A stretch of DNA of 64,000 bases from an uncultured Rhizobiaceae group bacterium (GCA_937930635.1 CALHCF010000017.1:82724-146723); one strand, 5' to 3'. Numbered from the stretch's first letter, positions 11,149 to 21,923 are shown. Notes: a model not told the origin generated them from the sequence alone. Made by a program: numbers and translations.

Positions 11149-14100
11149 ATGGCTAAAGCAGCCAAGAAAAAGACTGATGAGATTGCTGACGAAGCTTTGT
11201 CAGCAGTCGAAGAGGCATTGAAAATCGACTTCGGCAAAGAAGCCGATGCCGATGGGTCGGAAAAAAATCTCTCCAAAACGCCGGAGGACGGTCCGCTTGA
11301 TCAGAAGGAAACGGTTCCTGCCGCCCCCAATGATCGCAAGAATGTTGTTTCCCCCGAAGCCCCCGCTGCCAATGATGACCGCCGTGGATCAGCCCGCTTT
11401 TCCGCCTCGCTTGCCCGCAAACCTTCTTCGCTCACCCTCTGGTTTGCCTTTATCCTGGCTGGCCTGTGGATAACTGCGGCCTGTTGGGCGGGTTATCAGG
11501 CCATCGGCCCTGATCTGCTGAAAACAGATGCATGGCTGACCATTCTGCAACGTCCCAACTTCATCTATTTCACCGCCAGCCTGCTGATCCCTCTTCTTTT
11601 GATCCTGGGGTTTGCTTTCATGATCCGCCGCGCGCAGGAAATGCGCCTTGCTGCCCGTTCAATGACAGAAGCTGCCTATCGTCTGCTTGAGCCTGAAGCC
11701 GAAGCCGTTAATGGCGTGCGCAGTGTGAGCCAGGCGGTGCGCATCGAAGTTAATGCGCTGACGGATGGCATTGACCGCGCCATGTCACGGGCCAGTGAGC
11801 TTGAATCGCTGGTTCACAACGAAGTTGCTTCACTTGAAAGTGCTTATTCGGAAAATGAACTGCGTATGCGCGGTTTGGTTGAAGAACTGGCCAATGAGCG
11901 CGATGCGATTGTCAATCACACCGAACGGGTTCGTTCTTCAATCTCCGGCGCAAGCGAAGCGCTGAAAGACGATCTCAACGTTTCGGCTCAGCAAATCAGT
12001 GAGAACGTCGCTCAGGCTCAAAGAAAATTCAGCGATGCCCTCGATAATACAAGTGACGAAGTTCAGGCCTCGCTCTCCTTTGCCGGAGAAACCCTGCTTG
12101 AGCGGCTGACATCAAAGAGTTCCGAACTGGGCGATCAAATTCAGGCCTCAGGCGCTGATCTTGTCGAAAAACTCAACATCCTCAACTCATCGGGCGCCAG
12201 TGCCTTTGAAGATGTTCTCGCCTCATTCAGCTTTGCCAGTGAAAATCTGCTTGAACAGCTGGCAACCCGGGGCGGTGAAATTGGAGAACGGGTCGAAACA
12301 GCCGGACTGGGGCTTGTCGAAAGTATTTCCACAAGTGGAACAGCCACCAGCAATGCCATCGAGATAAAGGCAACTGAACTGGCCGACCGCATTCATACTC
12401 TTTCTGAAAACATTCAGACGACCGTCAACGACCGCTTCTCCTCCATCGATGAGGATCTCAATGTGCGCGGCGGCGCCCTGGTTGCCGCATTGGGTCAAAA
12501 GACCGAACAGCTGGCATCAGCACTTGATACCGGCGCCGATCGTATCAACGAGACGGTCAACGACCGTATTACGAGTTTTGGCGCAACAATCAGCGGCCGT
12601 GTCGATGATATGGTTCAAAAGCTGGATGATCGCAGTTCCGCTCTTGAAGCCAATGTTCTCAAGATTGATACCGCACTGGACAACCGCACGCGCCAGATCA
12701 ATGAAACGCTGTTTGAAAGAACGCGCGAGATTGCGGGAGCATTCAGCGATGGTCAAAAAGCCATCCAGACCGATATGGCCTCGCAGCTTGAAGAAACACG
12801 CGACGCGCTTGATACCAAGGCTCTGGAACTCAGCATGTCGCTGGCTGCACGGGTCGACAAGATCAACGAGAAAGTGGTCGAGCAGATTGACACAACCAGC
12901 GCCAAGCTTGGTGAAACAGTCGCCGAACTCAACGAGCGTATCGACACAGCTGACGCCCGCCTCTCCAGCCGTCTGGAATCATTCAGCAACGACTTCGAAG
13001 GCCGGTCGAAGGAAGTCGACGAGCGTATTGGCGAGCGTCTGGGAGAGATCGGACGTACATTCAGTCAAAGTGCTGACAACCTGAATTCGAAACTGGTCGA
13101 GAGCACCAGCGGATTTAATGACAATTTTGATGCCGTTGACCAGCGCATTGGCTCACGTGTCAAAGACATAAGCGAGACGCTGAACCAGGGCGCGGAAGTT
13201 GTCGGCAACAAATTCGACGAGGTGGATGGCCGCATTACCGCTCGTATCGGCGATATCGAAGGTACCCTCACCCGCGGTGTCGAAACAGTGGGCGCAAAAC
13301 TTGCCGAAGGTGCGACCAATCTGCAAAGCAATTTTGATGAGCAGGTCAGCGTTGTCGACCGCACGTTCTCCAACCGTATCGACTCAATCAATGCATCGCT
13401 TGAAGCTGGTGCCGGGCGAGTAAACGAGGTTCTGTCTGAGCAGGCCAAGGAACTATCGGCCTCACTGGACAGCAACCTGGCAGGCATTTCGACCGCTCTT
13501 ACAGCCGAAGCCAAGCGGGCTGAACACGCTGTATCCGGTTCCGTTCAGGCGCTGGAAGGCAAGATTGGTGAGAAACTTGACGCCATCGGCTCCGCTCTCC
13601 AGGCACGTGCGGACAAGGTGACAACCTCACTGGCCGAGCGCACGGCGGAACTTAACACCACATTGGCCGCCCGTTCCCGCGAACTTAGCCAGTTGCTGAC
13701 CCGCGACACGCTTCCATTGCTGCGCAATTTCGAAACTGAAAGCCAGAACGTCGCCGCTATCTTGACCCAGTCAACGGAACAGATCGCTGCAGGATTGGTG
13801 GACCGGATTGGCGCATCATCGAGCCAGCTGTCGTCAGCCGCCGACGATGCAGCCCGTAAGCTGGAAAACATGCTTCTTGCATCAAACGAGCGCATGGAAC
13901 TTGCGGCTCAGGCGGCTGCCGAAGATCTGGCGTCGCGCTATCTTTCACTTGAAGAGCGCACCACAGATCTGGTGACCAAGCTAACCGACTCCTCTGAATC
14001 ACTCACATCGGCTGTCGAAAATCAGAGCACGTCGCTGGTCTCAAGCGGTGAATCCATGTCTCGCCAGATTTCCGATGTTGCCGAGCGGGTCGGCGAACGC

Positions 14101-15597
14101 GTGCGCACGGAAAGTGCCGCGATGGTGGACACGCTGACAGCCAAATCAACCGAGACTATTGAAGCGCTCAGCCGCACCAATGACCGGTTGCGCACAGAGG
14201 TCGGCGACCTGCTGTCGCGTCTATCTCAGTCCAACGATGTCTTGTCCACACTGATCACAACGGCAGACGAGAACCTGACGCGGACACAAAGCACACTAAC
14301 TGAGCAGACGACTGCCTTTGAATCGGCAATCGGCCTCGCCTCAGAAAGCCTCAATTCATCGACCAATCGCATTGAATCAAACTACACCGGGTTGAAATCC
14401 GTATCATCAGAAGTTCTGTCAGAAATCTCCAGCATTGCCAGCCGGTTTGAGGTTCAAAGCAAGGCACTGGAAGACGTCTCCAAGCTGCTCGACAGCACAC
14501 AAAACAATATGGCCGTCAGCCTGGATGACCGACGCGATGCCATCGAGACGCTCACCAATGGCCTTGTTACCAAATCTGGCGAACTTGAAGACCTCATGCG
14601 CCGCTTCACCACAATGATGGGAGAGTCCGTCACCGATGCGGAGATGCGCGCAAGAGGCCTGTCGGAAAGCCTGATGGAAAGCGTCTCTTCCGCTGCAGGC
14701 GAAGCGACAGAACGTTTTGCTGCCGCCACCGCAGAGATGCGCAATACTGCCGTTGATCTTCGTCAGGAACTGGCCTCAACGCGCAACGAACTTAAACAAA
14801 GCGTTCTGGAACTTCCTGAAGAAACCAAGGAGAGCGCCAACGCCATGCGCCGCGTGGTGTCGGATCAGATCAAGGCACTCAAGGACCTGACCGAGATTGT
14901 CGGCAAGGCTCCAAGCTCGGCAAGTGCGCCAGCCCGGCCTGCCCCGATTGCTGAAGCCGCGCCGCAACTGCCGGCAACGCCGACGCCGACGCCAGCACCA
15001 GCTCCCTCTCCGGCGCTGTCCATGCCCAAGCCCGCGCCAGCGAGCACAGAGCGTACTCCAGAGCCGCCAACCATATCGGCTGGAGATATTCTGGAACCGG
15101 CTCCGTCTCAACTGCGTGGCGGTCTGAGCTTCGAGGCACCGGAACCTGCACCGGCCAGCAATTCCGGAAGCACCGGATGGGTCAGCGATCTGTTGCGACG
15201 CGCCTCCCGTGACGAGGAACCGGCACCTGTTGAAAAACCGGCCCCGGCCCGCATCAGCTCCGACTCGCTCAACACCCTGTCGGCAGATATAGCCAAGTCG
15301 ATTGATCATCAAGCGGCTGTGACACTGTGGCAGCGCTATCAGCGTGGAGAACGCAATGTTTTCAACCGGGAGATTTATACATCTCAGGGTCGTCTGACAT
15401 TCGATGAGATTCAGGGAAAATATCATGCCGATGACAAATTCCGCGACTCTGTTGATCGCTACGTGGCAGATTTCGAACGGCTGATTGCTGATGTTTCGAA
15501 AAATGACCGTGACAATGTCATGACCCAGACCTACCTGACATCAGATACAGGCAAGGTTTACACAATGCTGGCTCATGCAGCAGGCAGGTTCGCGTAA
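11149..15597 (+). CDS. giant membrane-anchored coiled-coil protein, Growth Pole Ring (GPR)/RgsE-like
   Basis: 1482 aa; charged N-tail, two TM helices (TLWFAFILAGLWITAACWAGYQA; FIYFTASLLIPLLLILGFAFMI), ~1000 aa of repetitive coiled coil, Pro/Ala linker, distinct C-terminal domain (LWQRYQRGERNVFNREIYTSQGRLTFDEIQGKY...). Family call from architecture and memory. Confidence 0.7.
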   Translation: MAKAAKKKTDEIADEALSAVEEALKIDFGKEADADGSEKNLSKTPEDGPLDQKETVPAAPNDRKNVVSPEAPAANDDRRGSARFSASLARKPSSLTLWFAFILAGLWITAACWAGYQAIGPDLLKTDAWLTILQRPNFIYFTASLLIPLLLILGFAFMIRRAQEMRLAARSMTEAAYRLLEPEAEAVNGVRSVSQAVRIEVNALTDGIDRAMSRASELESLVHNEVASLESAYSENELRMRGLVEELANERDAIVNHTERVRSSISGASEALKDDLNVSAQQISENVAQAQRKFSDALDNTSDEVQASLSFAGETLLERLTSKSSELGDQIQASGADLVEKLNILNSSGASAFEDVLASFSFASENLLEQLATRGGEIGERVETAGLGLVESISTSGTATSNAIEIKATELADRIHTLSENIQTTVNDRFSSIDEDLNVRGGALVAALGQKTEQLASALDTGADRINETVNDRITSFGATISGRVDDMVQKLDDRSSALEANVLKIDTALDNRTRQINETLFERTREIAGAFSDGQKAIQTDMASQLEETRDALDTKALELSMSLAARVDKINEKVVEQIDTTSAKLGETVAELNERIDTADARLSSRLESFSNDFEGRSKEVDERIGERLGEIGRTFSQSADNLNSKLVESTSGFNDNFDAVDQRIGSRVKDISETLNQGAEVVGNKFDEVDGRITARIGDIEGTLTRGVETVGAKLAEGATNLQSNFDEQVSVVDRTFSNRIDSINASLEAGAGRVNEVLSEQAKELSASLDSNLAGISTALTAEAKRAEHAVSGSVQALEGKIGEKLDAIGSALQARADKVTTSLAERTAELNTTLAARSRELSQLLTRDTLPLLRNFETESQNVAAILTQSTEQIAAGLVDRIGASSSQLSSAADDAARKLENMLLASNERMELAAQAAAEDLASRYLSLEERTTDLVTKLTDSSESLTSAVENQSTSLVSSGESMSRQISDVAERVGERVRTESAAMVDTLTAKSTETIEALSRTNDRLRTEVGDLLSRLSQSNDVLSTLITTADENLTRTQSTLTEQTTAFESAIGLASESLNSSTNRIESNYTGLKSVSSEVLSEISSIASRFEVQSKALEDVSKLLDSTQNNMAVSLDDRRDAIETLTNGLVTKSGELEDLMRRFTTMMGESVTDAEMRARGLSESLMESVSSAAGEATERFAAATAEMRNTAVDLRQELASTRNELKQSVLELPEETKESANAMRRVVSDQIKALKDLTEIVGKAPSSASAPARPAPIAEAAPQLPATPTPTPAPAPSPALSMPKPAPASTERTPEPPTISAGDILEPAPSQLRGGLSFEAPEPAPASNSGSTGWVSDLLRRASRDEEPAPVEKPAPARISSDSLNTLSADIAKSIDHQAAVTLWQRYQRGERNVFNREIYTSQGRLTFDEIQGKYHADDKFRDSVDRYVADFERLIADVSKNDRDNVMTQTYLTSDTGKVYTMLAHAAGRFA

Positions 15598-15829
15598 CCT
15601 GTCTGACTCTATTATCTGCCTATTTTCAATTGCCTGAGCCGGCGCGCCAGTCAGAGCTTGCCCAATTCTTGTGCCTGCTTAATTTGGATAATCGGCTCGC
15701 GCCGGGAAACCGACGCACAAGCTGCACTGGCGGCGGCACTGGTGCCGGTACTGGTATTAAATGAAGAGCGCTGACAACAGCGCATCCGGCACGCCATAAT
15801 CTTGCAAGATTTGGCTTGCGAAATCGGGG

Positions 15830-16465
15830 CTACACCTGACCAACAACCCAGCGGATAATCCCTTTGGCCAGATCATCGAACGCGGCATCAAACGCGGCCA
15901 CATAAGCTTGCGCGTCGCTGCCTCCTGCCGGGGATGTTGCCGTGAAGATGCGGGTTTCGCGCACCAGCCCGGATTTGTCAGCCAGCAGCTTGATGGAAAG
16001 CTCGATGATGGCGTCCCCATTTGAAATCTCAAACCGCCGGATGTCGCTCACCAATTGAAAATCAATCACCAGTCCGTCGCCGGGCCTGGCGGTGGCACCG
16101 ATACGTCCCGTGTTCTCAAAGGCCTCCACAAGCCGGGCCTGCAACAGGCGCGGCACGGTATCAGACCACTGCGCACCCTGCAGGTAGGTGACGACCGACG
16201 GTGATGGCTTGACGATGATACGGTCACTGTCAATCGCCTTCAAAGAGGTGGGCAGTTTCACCAGAATCTGTGCAGAAGTACCGCCACCCAGCCCGGCAAC
16301 GCTGGCAGGTGCTGTTAATTCAAAGGTATCACGCGGCGCTTCCTGGGGCTTTATCAAGGCACAGGAGGTCAGCAAAGCCGCTGCCAGTCCAGTGACCAAC
16401 AGACGATGCAGCCCTGTCACGCGTGCGCCTGAAGCAGGAGAAGCTCGCTGGTGCAATTCAGGCAT
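15830..16465 (-). CDS. ABC-type transport auxiliary lipoprotein (PqiC/DUF330-like)
   Basis: Lipobox LLTSCALIKPQEAPRDTFELTAP; directly downstream of MCE/ABC genes; start chosen at MPELHQ. Confidence 0.8.
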   Translation of the reverse strand: MPELHQRASPASGARVTGLHRLLVTGLAAALLTSCALIKPQEAPRDTFELTAPASVAGLGGGTSAQILVKLPTSLKAIDSDRIIVKPSPSVVTYLQGAQWSDTVPRLLQARLVEAFENTGRIGATARPGDGLVIDFQLVSDIRRFEISNGDAIIELSIKLLADKSGLVRETRIFTATSPAGGSDAQAYVAAFDAAFDDLAKGIIRWVVGQV

Positions 16466-16560
16466 GTTTTTGTTTTTGCACCGCATAAATATTGAACTTG
16501 TCCACTTCGCACCATTCCAGCCTTATGCGTTTTTAAGCGGATTCCCAAGCACACGCCATT

Positions 16561-18435
16561 CTAGCGCCTGGGCCTTCCACTGGTAGTTTCGCGTACGCGA
16601 GAACCACCAGCACCGGAAATTAAAGCAGAAGGATTGTTCTCAATGTTCCTGATAACACGATCAATGCGGTTGATCGACTGACGTGCATCACGAATAAGGC
16701 TCTGTGTGTCTCCCAGGCCACGTCTGGTGAAAGAGGTAACGCTGCCTGAAATTTCAGAAATACGGGCATCAAGAACCCGTGCAGTCTTTCTAAACTGCGT
16801 GAGGGTTGCCCGCGCTTCGGCGACAAGTCCACTTCCGTCATTGGGACCAAGCAGCGCGTTGATCCTCTCAATCACCCCGTCAATCTTCTTCGACGACTCA
16901 TTGAGACGCGCAGCAAGTTCACTGGTGTTGGTGACAACGCTATCTATATCGTCTCCCCGCCCCCGGAACCGACCCGTCACTGACGCAACATCATCAACAA
17001 CACGCTGTGCTCCAGCCGATGCACTGGCAAAGCCATCTATGGCCGCATTGACCCGGGCCGCATCGATTGCAGCCAGCAGTGTTGTCACATTCTTACTGGC
17101 GGTGCTGAGATTGTTGATCAACGTGCGCACGACCTCCTGATCGACACCATCGACAATGCGACGCGCATTGGCAGCGGCCGTCGATACATCTTCAATTGTC
17201 TTGCTGACCTGTTTCTCATCTATTGAAGTCAGCACTTCATTGGCCCGCCCTGCAGCCTTTTCGAAGTTTTCGACAACCGAGGTTACGCGCCAGGGTTCAA
17301 CAGCACCGACAATGGTATCGACCTTACCCAGCGTGCCGGTAATCTGTTTTGAAAACGTTCCCAACTGAGTGGCAGCGTTGTTGACCGACGCGATCAACGT
17401 GGAAATTTGCTCGCGCTGATCAGCCAGCGTCTTTGAGAAAGCCTCGGCATTGGCGATTGTTCTGCCAACACTCTCTCCATCAACACCTGACAAGACTGAA
17501 TCAACCTGACCTGCGGCCTTGCTGATATTGGACACGGCATCAGACACCTGCTTGGGGTCAACCGCCGCCAAAACCTGATCTACCCGGTTTATGGTCTGTG
17601 ATAGCGATGTGGACAGTGTCTCCAACTGACCTGCCGCCGCACTGACCGAACTCATAACGGCAGTAATCCGTTCCTGCTGGTCAGACAGGGTTTTGGTAAA
17701 AGCGGCAGCATTATCTACCGCACCCCGAACCGTGGTCGGGTCCACCGCACCAACAATCTTTTCAACCTGTGAAATTGTGCCATCGAGCTTGCCCGACAGA
17801 CTTTCAAGCGACCTCGACATGGACCCTGCGCTTTGGAGGAACCGATTGAGGCCTTCACTGTTTTGCGAAAGCGACCGGGAAAAGACCTGTATGCTGCCAA
17901 TCGTGTCGGTAACATTGGTGCTGTTTTGAGCAACAAACGACTCAAGCGACCCCATGATGCGCTCTGTACGCGATGCTATCGCGGTCACGCGCTTCAACAG
18001 ATCAACCAGCGCCGCCGGATCACCGCTGATACTGGGTGTTGGCCCGTCTTCCGCCGGGTCTTTCAGCAGCGCAGGAGCCACCGGGCTGCCGCCGTCAAGC
18101 TGGATATAAGCGCCGCCCGAAAGCCCTCTAATTCCGATACTGGCCCGTGTATCTTCGCGCACAGGGGTATTCTTGTTGATTTCGGTATGCACAATCACAT
18201 AGCGCGGATCATCGGTGTCCAAGGACAAAGTCCTCACCCGCCCAACATTGATACCGTTAAACTGGACAGGACTGCCTGCCCCCAGACCGGAAACCGACCC
18301 CTGAATACGAACATCCAAGGGTGCCAGGTTGTTTCCGTCAGAATACCGCCCAAACCAATAGGTCAGCACAAACGCCGAAACGATTGCAGCCAAAGCAAAT
18401 ATACCAACAGCAATGTAGTTTGCTCTCGTCTCCAT
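16561..18435 (-). CDS. MlaD/MCE family substrate-binding protein
   Basis: 624 aa; METRANYIAVGIFALAAIVSAFVLTYWFG, RIQGSVSGLGAGSPVQFNGINVGRVRTLSLD, IGIRGLSGGAYIQLDGG; long helical repeat C-terminus. Confidence 0.9.
   Translation of the reverse strand: METRANYIAVGIFALAAIVSAFVLTYWFGRYSDGNNLAPLDVRIQGSVSGLGAGSPVQFNGINVGRVRTLSLDTDDPRYVIVHTEINKNTPVREDTRASIGIRGLSGGAYIQLDGGSPVAPALLKDPAEDGPTPSISGDPAALVDLLKRVTAIASRTERIMGSLESFVAQNSTNVTDTIGSIQVFSRSLSQNSEGLNRFLQSAGSMSRSLESLSGKLDGTISQVEKIVGAVDPTTVRGAVDNAAAFTKTLSDQQERITAVMSSVSAAAGQLETLSTSLSQTINRVDQVLAAVDPKQVSDAVSNISKAAGQVDSVLSGVDGESVGRTIANAEAFSKTLADQREQISTLIASVNNAATQLGTFSKQITGTLGKVDTIVGAVEPWRVTSVVENFEKAAGRANEVLTSIDEKQVSKTIEDVSTAAANARRIVDGVDQEVVRTLINNLSTASKNVTTLLAAIDAARVNAAIDGFASASAGAQRVVDDVASVTGRFRGRGDDIDSVVTNTSELAARLNESSKKIDGVIERINALLGPNDGSGLVAEARATLTQFRKTARVLDARISEISGSVTSFTRRGLGDTQSLIRDARQSINRIDRVIRNIENNPSALISGAGGSRVRETTSGRPRR
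17176..17883 (-). repeat. tandem ~87-aa repeat within the MCE protein
   Basis: FTKTLSDQQERITAVMSSVSAAAGQLETLS... (aa 246) and FSKTLADQREQISTLIASVNNAATQLGTFS... (aa 333) align over the full period; a shorter related unit starts at aa 185. Confidence 0.8.
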
Positions 18436-18481
18436 ACTGCCTTCTAGCTTGTCCTTGGTATTTACACCATGGCAACGCCCG

Positions 18482-19291
18482 TCACGACGTCAGATGCGGC
18501 ACAAGTTTTTGTGCACGTTTTCCCAAAAAGTACGAAATGACCCAGGGGTCATCGACCTCCATCATTTTTTCCAGCGATCCGTGCACCAGCACTTTTCCGT
18601 CTCTCAATACGGCAATACGGTCGCAAACCGCTTCCAGACTGTCGAGGTCATGCGTGACCATGAACACGGTCAGCCCCAGCGTATCCCTCAAAGATGCAAT
18701 AAGCTCATCAAATTCCGCCGCCCCGATCGGATCGAGACCTGATGTCGGCTCATCCAGGAAAACAAGATCGGGGTCCAGCGCGAGAGCGCGCGCCAGGCCC
18801 GCCCGCTTGATCATGCCGCCTGACAACTGGGATGGATATTTATCGGCAGCATCCGCGGGCAGACCAACGAGATCCATCTTCACAGCCGCCATCTCATCCA
18901 TCAAACGCTGATCAAGATTGAAATATTCCCGCATGGGAACCTGAATATTTTCACGCACCGTCAATGATGAAAACAGCGCGCCATGCTGAAACAACACGCC
19001 CATGCGCTGGTCTATGGAGAGGCGGGTTGGTCCATCCGCATGATCATAGTCGATGCCAAAAAGCTCAATCTGACCGGCTTCTCGCCGCACCAGACCGAGT
19101 ATGGCGCGCATCAGCACCGACTTGCCAGTACCGGAGCCGCCGACAAATGCCAGAATTTCACCGCGATATACGTCGAGGTCCAATTCGTGCAGCACTCGGT
19201 TTTTGCCAAAAGCGACATTGACCCCGCGAACCCGCAGCACGACTTCGCGATCATCGACCCCTGGTTTTTCCTGCCCCTTAGATGACGCCAT
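18482..19291 (-). CDS. MlaF-like ABC transporter ATP-binding protein
   Basis: Walker A GGSGTGKSVLMRAILGL, signature LSGGMIKRAGLARALALDP, Walker B LVFLDEPTSGLDP. Confidence 0.92.
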   Translation of the reverse strand: MASSKGQEKPGVDDREVVLRVRGVNVAFGKNRVLHELDLDVYRGEILAFVGGSGTGKSVLMRAILGLVRREAGQIELFGIDYDHADGPTRLSIDQRMGVLFQHGALFSSLTVRENIQVPMREYFNLDQRLMDEMAAVKMDLVGLPADAADKYPSQLSGGMIKRAGLARALALDPDLVFLDEPTSGLDPIGAAEFDELIASLRDTLGLTVFMVTHDLDSLEAVCDRIAVLRDGKVLVHGSLEKMMEVDDPWVISYFLGKRAQKLVPHLTS

Positions 19292-19302
19292 GGAACCGTC
19301 TC

Positions 19303-20436
19303 TCAATAGTCAACTGCGGCGTAGTACATGGCAAACAATCCATCGACCACGATGACCACGAAAATCGAACGCACGACCGCAGATGTTGTATGGCGACCAA
19401 GAGATTCAGCACTTCCTCCCACTTTCAACCCCTCCACCGTGGCAACCAGTCCGATGATGATTGCCATGCATGGCGCCTTGATCAGTCCGGAAATGAGATG
19501 GTTGGAGCCGACGCTTGCCTGCAACGCATCAAGAAACTGCCCCGGTGTTATTCCCACATAGAGGTCAGCAACAACCATAGCCCCTGCAATACCGGCGAAA
19601 TCAGCCAGAAGTGTGAGAATTGGCAGCGCAATGATCAGGGCAACCAGACGAGGAAAAACCAGCACCCCGATGGGGTTGAGACCAATAACCTGCAGCGCAT
19701 CAATTTCCTCGCGCATTTTCATGGTGCCGATCTCAGCCGTTATGGCGCTTCCGGTTCGGCCGGCGACCATGATTGCAGTGAGCAGGACGCCAATTTCGCG
19801 CAACAGCAAAATACCGACCAGATCCACAACCAGAAGCTCTTCCCCAAACTGCTTAAGCTGGAATGCACCCTGTTGCGCGATGATCGCACCAATCAGAAAG
19901 GACATCACGGCAATGACGGGCACCGCCTTGAGCCCCATGTGATCAAGCTGATTGATGATTGATTTTGGGCGAAAACGACGGCCTGAACGACCGGCCGCCC
20001 GTGGTCCCCGAATGGACGCGCCAAGCAGGTAGAAAGCCATGACCATATCACGTGCCATGCCTGTAACCGCCTGCCCCAACGCCTCAAAGACATTGATCGG
20101 CAGCAGGGAGCGGGACCGCTCAATCGGTCCGTCATCCTGAGTATGAGGCCCGACCACCTCAACCAGCCGCAGGTGCCGCTCATTGGTATCGAGATGATGG
20201 AATGTGGCCCCGGTTTTTTGCGCATCACGCCGCAACCGTTCAACCATCCAGGCAGCGGCTGTATCAAAACTCGTGACAGCGCTTGTATCGAATTCAATGG
20301 CCGCGAATTTCTCTGTCCCAAGCTGCCGCAGGCTGGCATCGACATCGCCAAGCGTTGAAATCGTCCAATCGCCCGTACCACGAACGACCCAACGGTCCGA
20401 CAGACGCTCAACATTTATGGATGCTGGAACTGACAA
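19303..20436 (-). CDS. MlaE-like ABC transporter permease with N-terminal STAS-like domain
   Basis: 377 aa; MlaE motifs (VAGRTGSAITAEIGTMKMREEIDALQVIGLNPIGVLVFPR). TTG start inferred. Confidence 0.9.
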   Translation of the reverse strand: MSVPASINVERLSDRWVVRGTGDWTISTLGDVDASLRQLGTEKFAAIEFDTSAVTSFDTAAAWMVERLRRDAQKTGATFHHLDTNERHLRLVEVVGPHTQDDGPIERSRSLLPINVFEALGQAVTGMARDMVMAFYLLGASIRGPRAAGRSGRRFRPKSIINQLDHMGLKAVPVIAVMSFLIGAIIAQQGAFQLKQFGEELLVVDLVGILLLREIGVLLTAIMVAGRTGSAITAEIGTMKMREEIDALQVIGLNPIGVLVFPRLVALIIALPILTLLADFAGIAGAMVVADLYVGITPGQFLDALQASVGSNHLISGLIKAPCMAIIIGLVATVEGLKVGGSAESLGRHTTSAVVRSIFVVIVVDGLFAMYYAAVDY

Positions 20437-20536
20437 GCTCTACTGTTCCGGATCACGGTCCCAAGGTCAGCAATCATGCCATTTCCAGTCGAACGCGTCC
20501 ATGTAAGATGCAATCATTCAGGTGCAGATTGGCAAT

Positions 20537-21445
20537 CTATCTTGCCAACAGGATAAGCAGGATTGCGACGGCGATCAAAACGATCCCGAAAACCTCCAGA
20601 CGCGAAACTTTTTCACGAAAATAAAAAACACTGGCAGCGAAGGTGAAAAGCAATTCAACCTGACCCAGCGCCCTGACATAAGCAGCATTTTGAAGCGCAA
20701 AAGCTGTGAACCAGCAAACCGACGCGACCATGCCGACAATACCAACCGGCCCAGCAACGCGCCATTCCTTCAAAACCCGCAGCAATTCAGCCCGGTTAAA
20801 AATGAGGAACCACCCTCCCATCATGATCGACTGCATCAAAAGCGCACCTGCCAGCGCAAACGCCGCGGCTATGATGAAATCTGCACCATCGAGTGCCAGA
20901 ACCGCTCCCCGGAAAAACACAACGGAAGCACCAAGCAATGCTGCACATAAAAGCCCGATCCACGTGGCTTTTTCCCTAAGACCGCGCAAAACTCCCATGA
21001 TCGACAGTTTCGTTTCATTGAAGGCCAGAAGGACAGTCCCTGCAGCTCCAGCAGCAATTGCGAAAATGCCAACAGGCCCGACTGTATCTCCCAGCAACAA
21101 GGCACCGAGTATCGCAATCAGAACAACTTCCAGTTTGGAGAACGTTGTTCCCACCGCAAAACTTCTGAATGAAAACATCCACAAAAGGACGACGGTGAAC
21201 AGAATTTGTGCAACAGCACCAAGGGCGCAGTAAACCAGAAACCGCTCATTGATCCCGGGAACTTCATAGCCGCCCCAAAAACTCAACGCCGCGACATACA
21301 GGAGTGCAAGTGGTAACGCGTAGAGAAACCGCGCATAGGCCGCTCCGGCCGTCGACAAACGCCCCTGGATCGACTTCTGGAGCATCGAACGCAGGTTTTG
21401 AAGAAAAGCTGCAGCAATCGTGATGGGAACCCAGAGCGAAATCAT
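20537..21445 (-). CDS. DMT (EamA-like) family transporter
   Basis: ~302 aa, about 10 TM segments. Confidence 0.75.
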   Translation of the reverse strand: MISLWVPITIAAAFLQNLRSMLQKSIQGRLSTAGAAYARFLYALPLALLYVAALSFWGGYEVPGINERFLVYCALGAVAQILFTVVLLWMFSFRSFAVGTTFSKLEVVLIAILGALLLGDTVGPVGIFAIAAGAAGTVLLAFNETKLSIMGVLRGLREKATWIGLLCAALLGASVVFFRGAVLALDGADFIIAAAFALAGALLMQSIMMGGWFLIFNRAELLRVLKEWRVAGPVGIVGMVASVCWFTAFALQNAAYVRALGQVELLFTFAASVFYFREKVSRLEVFGIVLIAVAILLILLAR

Positions 21446-21488
21446 CACACGCCGTGTATTTCAGTTGTCATGCCTTCAAGCATCAAAA

Positions 21489-21923
21489 CTAGGCCGCCAA
21501 CATCGTGCGGGTTTGCTCAATCATAAGCGCGGCCCGCGCCGCTTCACGCCCTTTTTCAACGAAATGAGCTCTGAATATCTCACGATGATGGTCTGTCTCC
21601 TGATAGTGATGGGGTGTCAGCGAGACAGAAAGGATCGGAACACCCGTATCAAGAGCAACCCGCATCAAACCGTCAACCACAGCACCGGCAACAAACTCGT
21701 GACGGTAAATCCCCCCATCAACCACCAGGGCCGCTGCCGCCACTGCGGCGTAGCGACCACTTGTCGCAAGATCCTTGGCCAACAGAGGCATCTCAAAAGC
21801 CCCCGGCACGTCAAAAACCTGAACCTTGTCCGCGGGTATAAGCTCGCAAAACCCGTCCAGTGCGCGATCAACAATATCGCCATGCCAATTGGCTTTGATA
21901 AATGCGTAGCGGGTGGTGGTCAT
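21489..21923 (-). CDS. ribH: 6,7-dimethyl-8-ribityllumazine synthase (RibH2-like)
   Basis: FDVPGAFEMPLLAKDLATSGRYAAVAAAALVVDGGIYRHEFVAGAVVDGLM; PILSVSLTPHHYQETDHHREIFRAHFVEKGREAARAAL. FMN riboswitch upstream. Confidence 0.92.
   Translation of the reverse strand: MTTTRYAFIKANWHGDIVDRALDGFCELIPADKVQVFDVPGAFEMPLLAKDLATSGRYAAVAAAALVVDGGIYRHEFVAGAVVDGLMRVALDTGVPILSVSLTPHHYQETDHHREIFRAHFVEKGREAARAALMIEQTRTMLAA

Noticed and set aside
15767-15782. gcgctg-acaa-cagcgc hairpin
   Set aside because: Only 6 bp and no U-tract on either strand; not called as a terminator.
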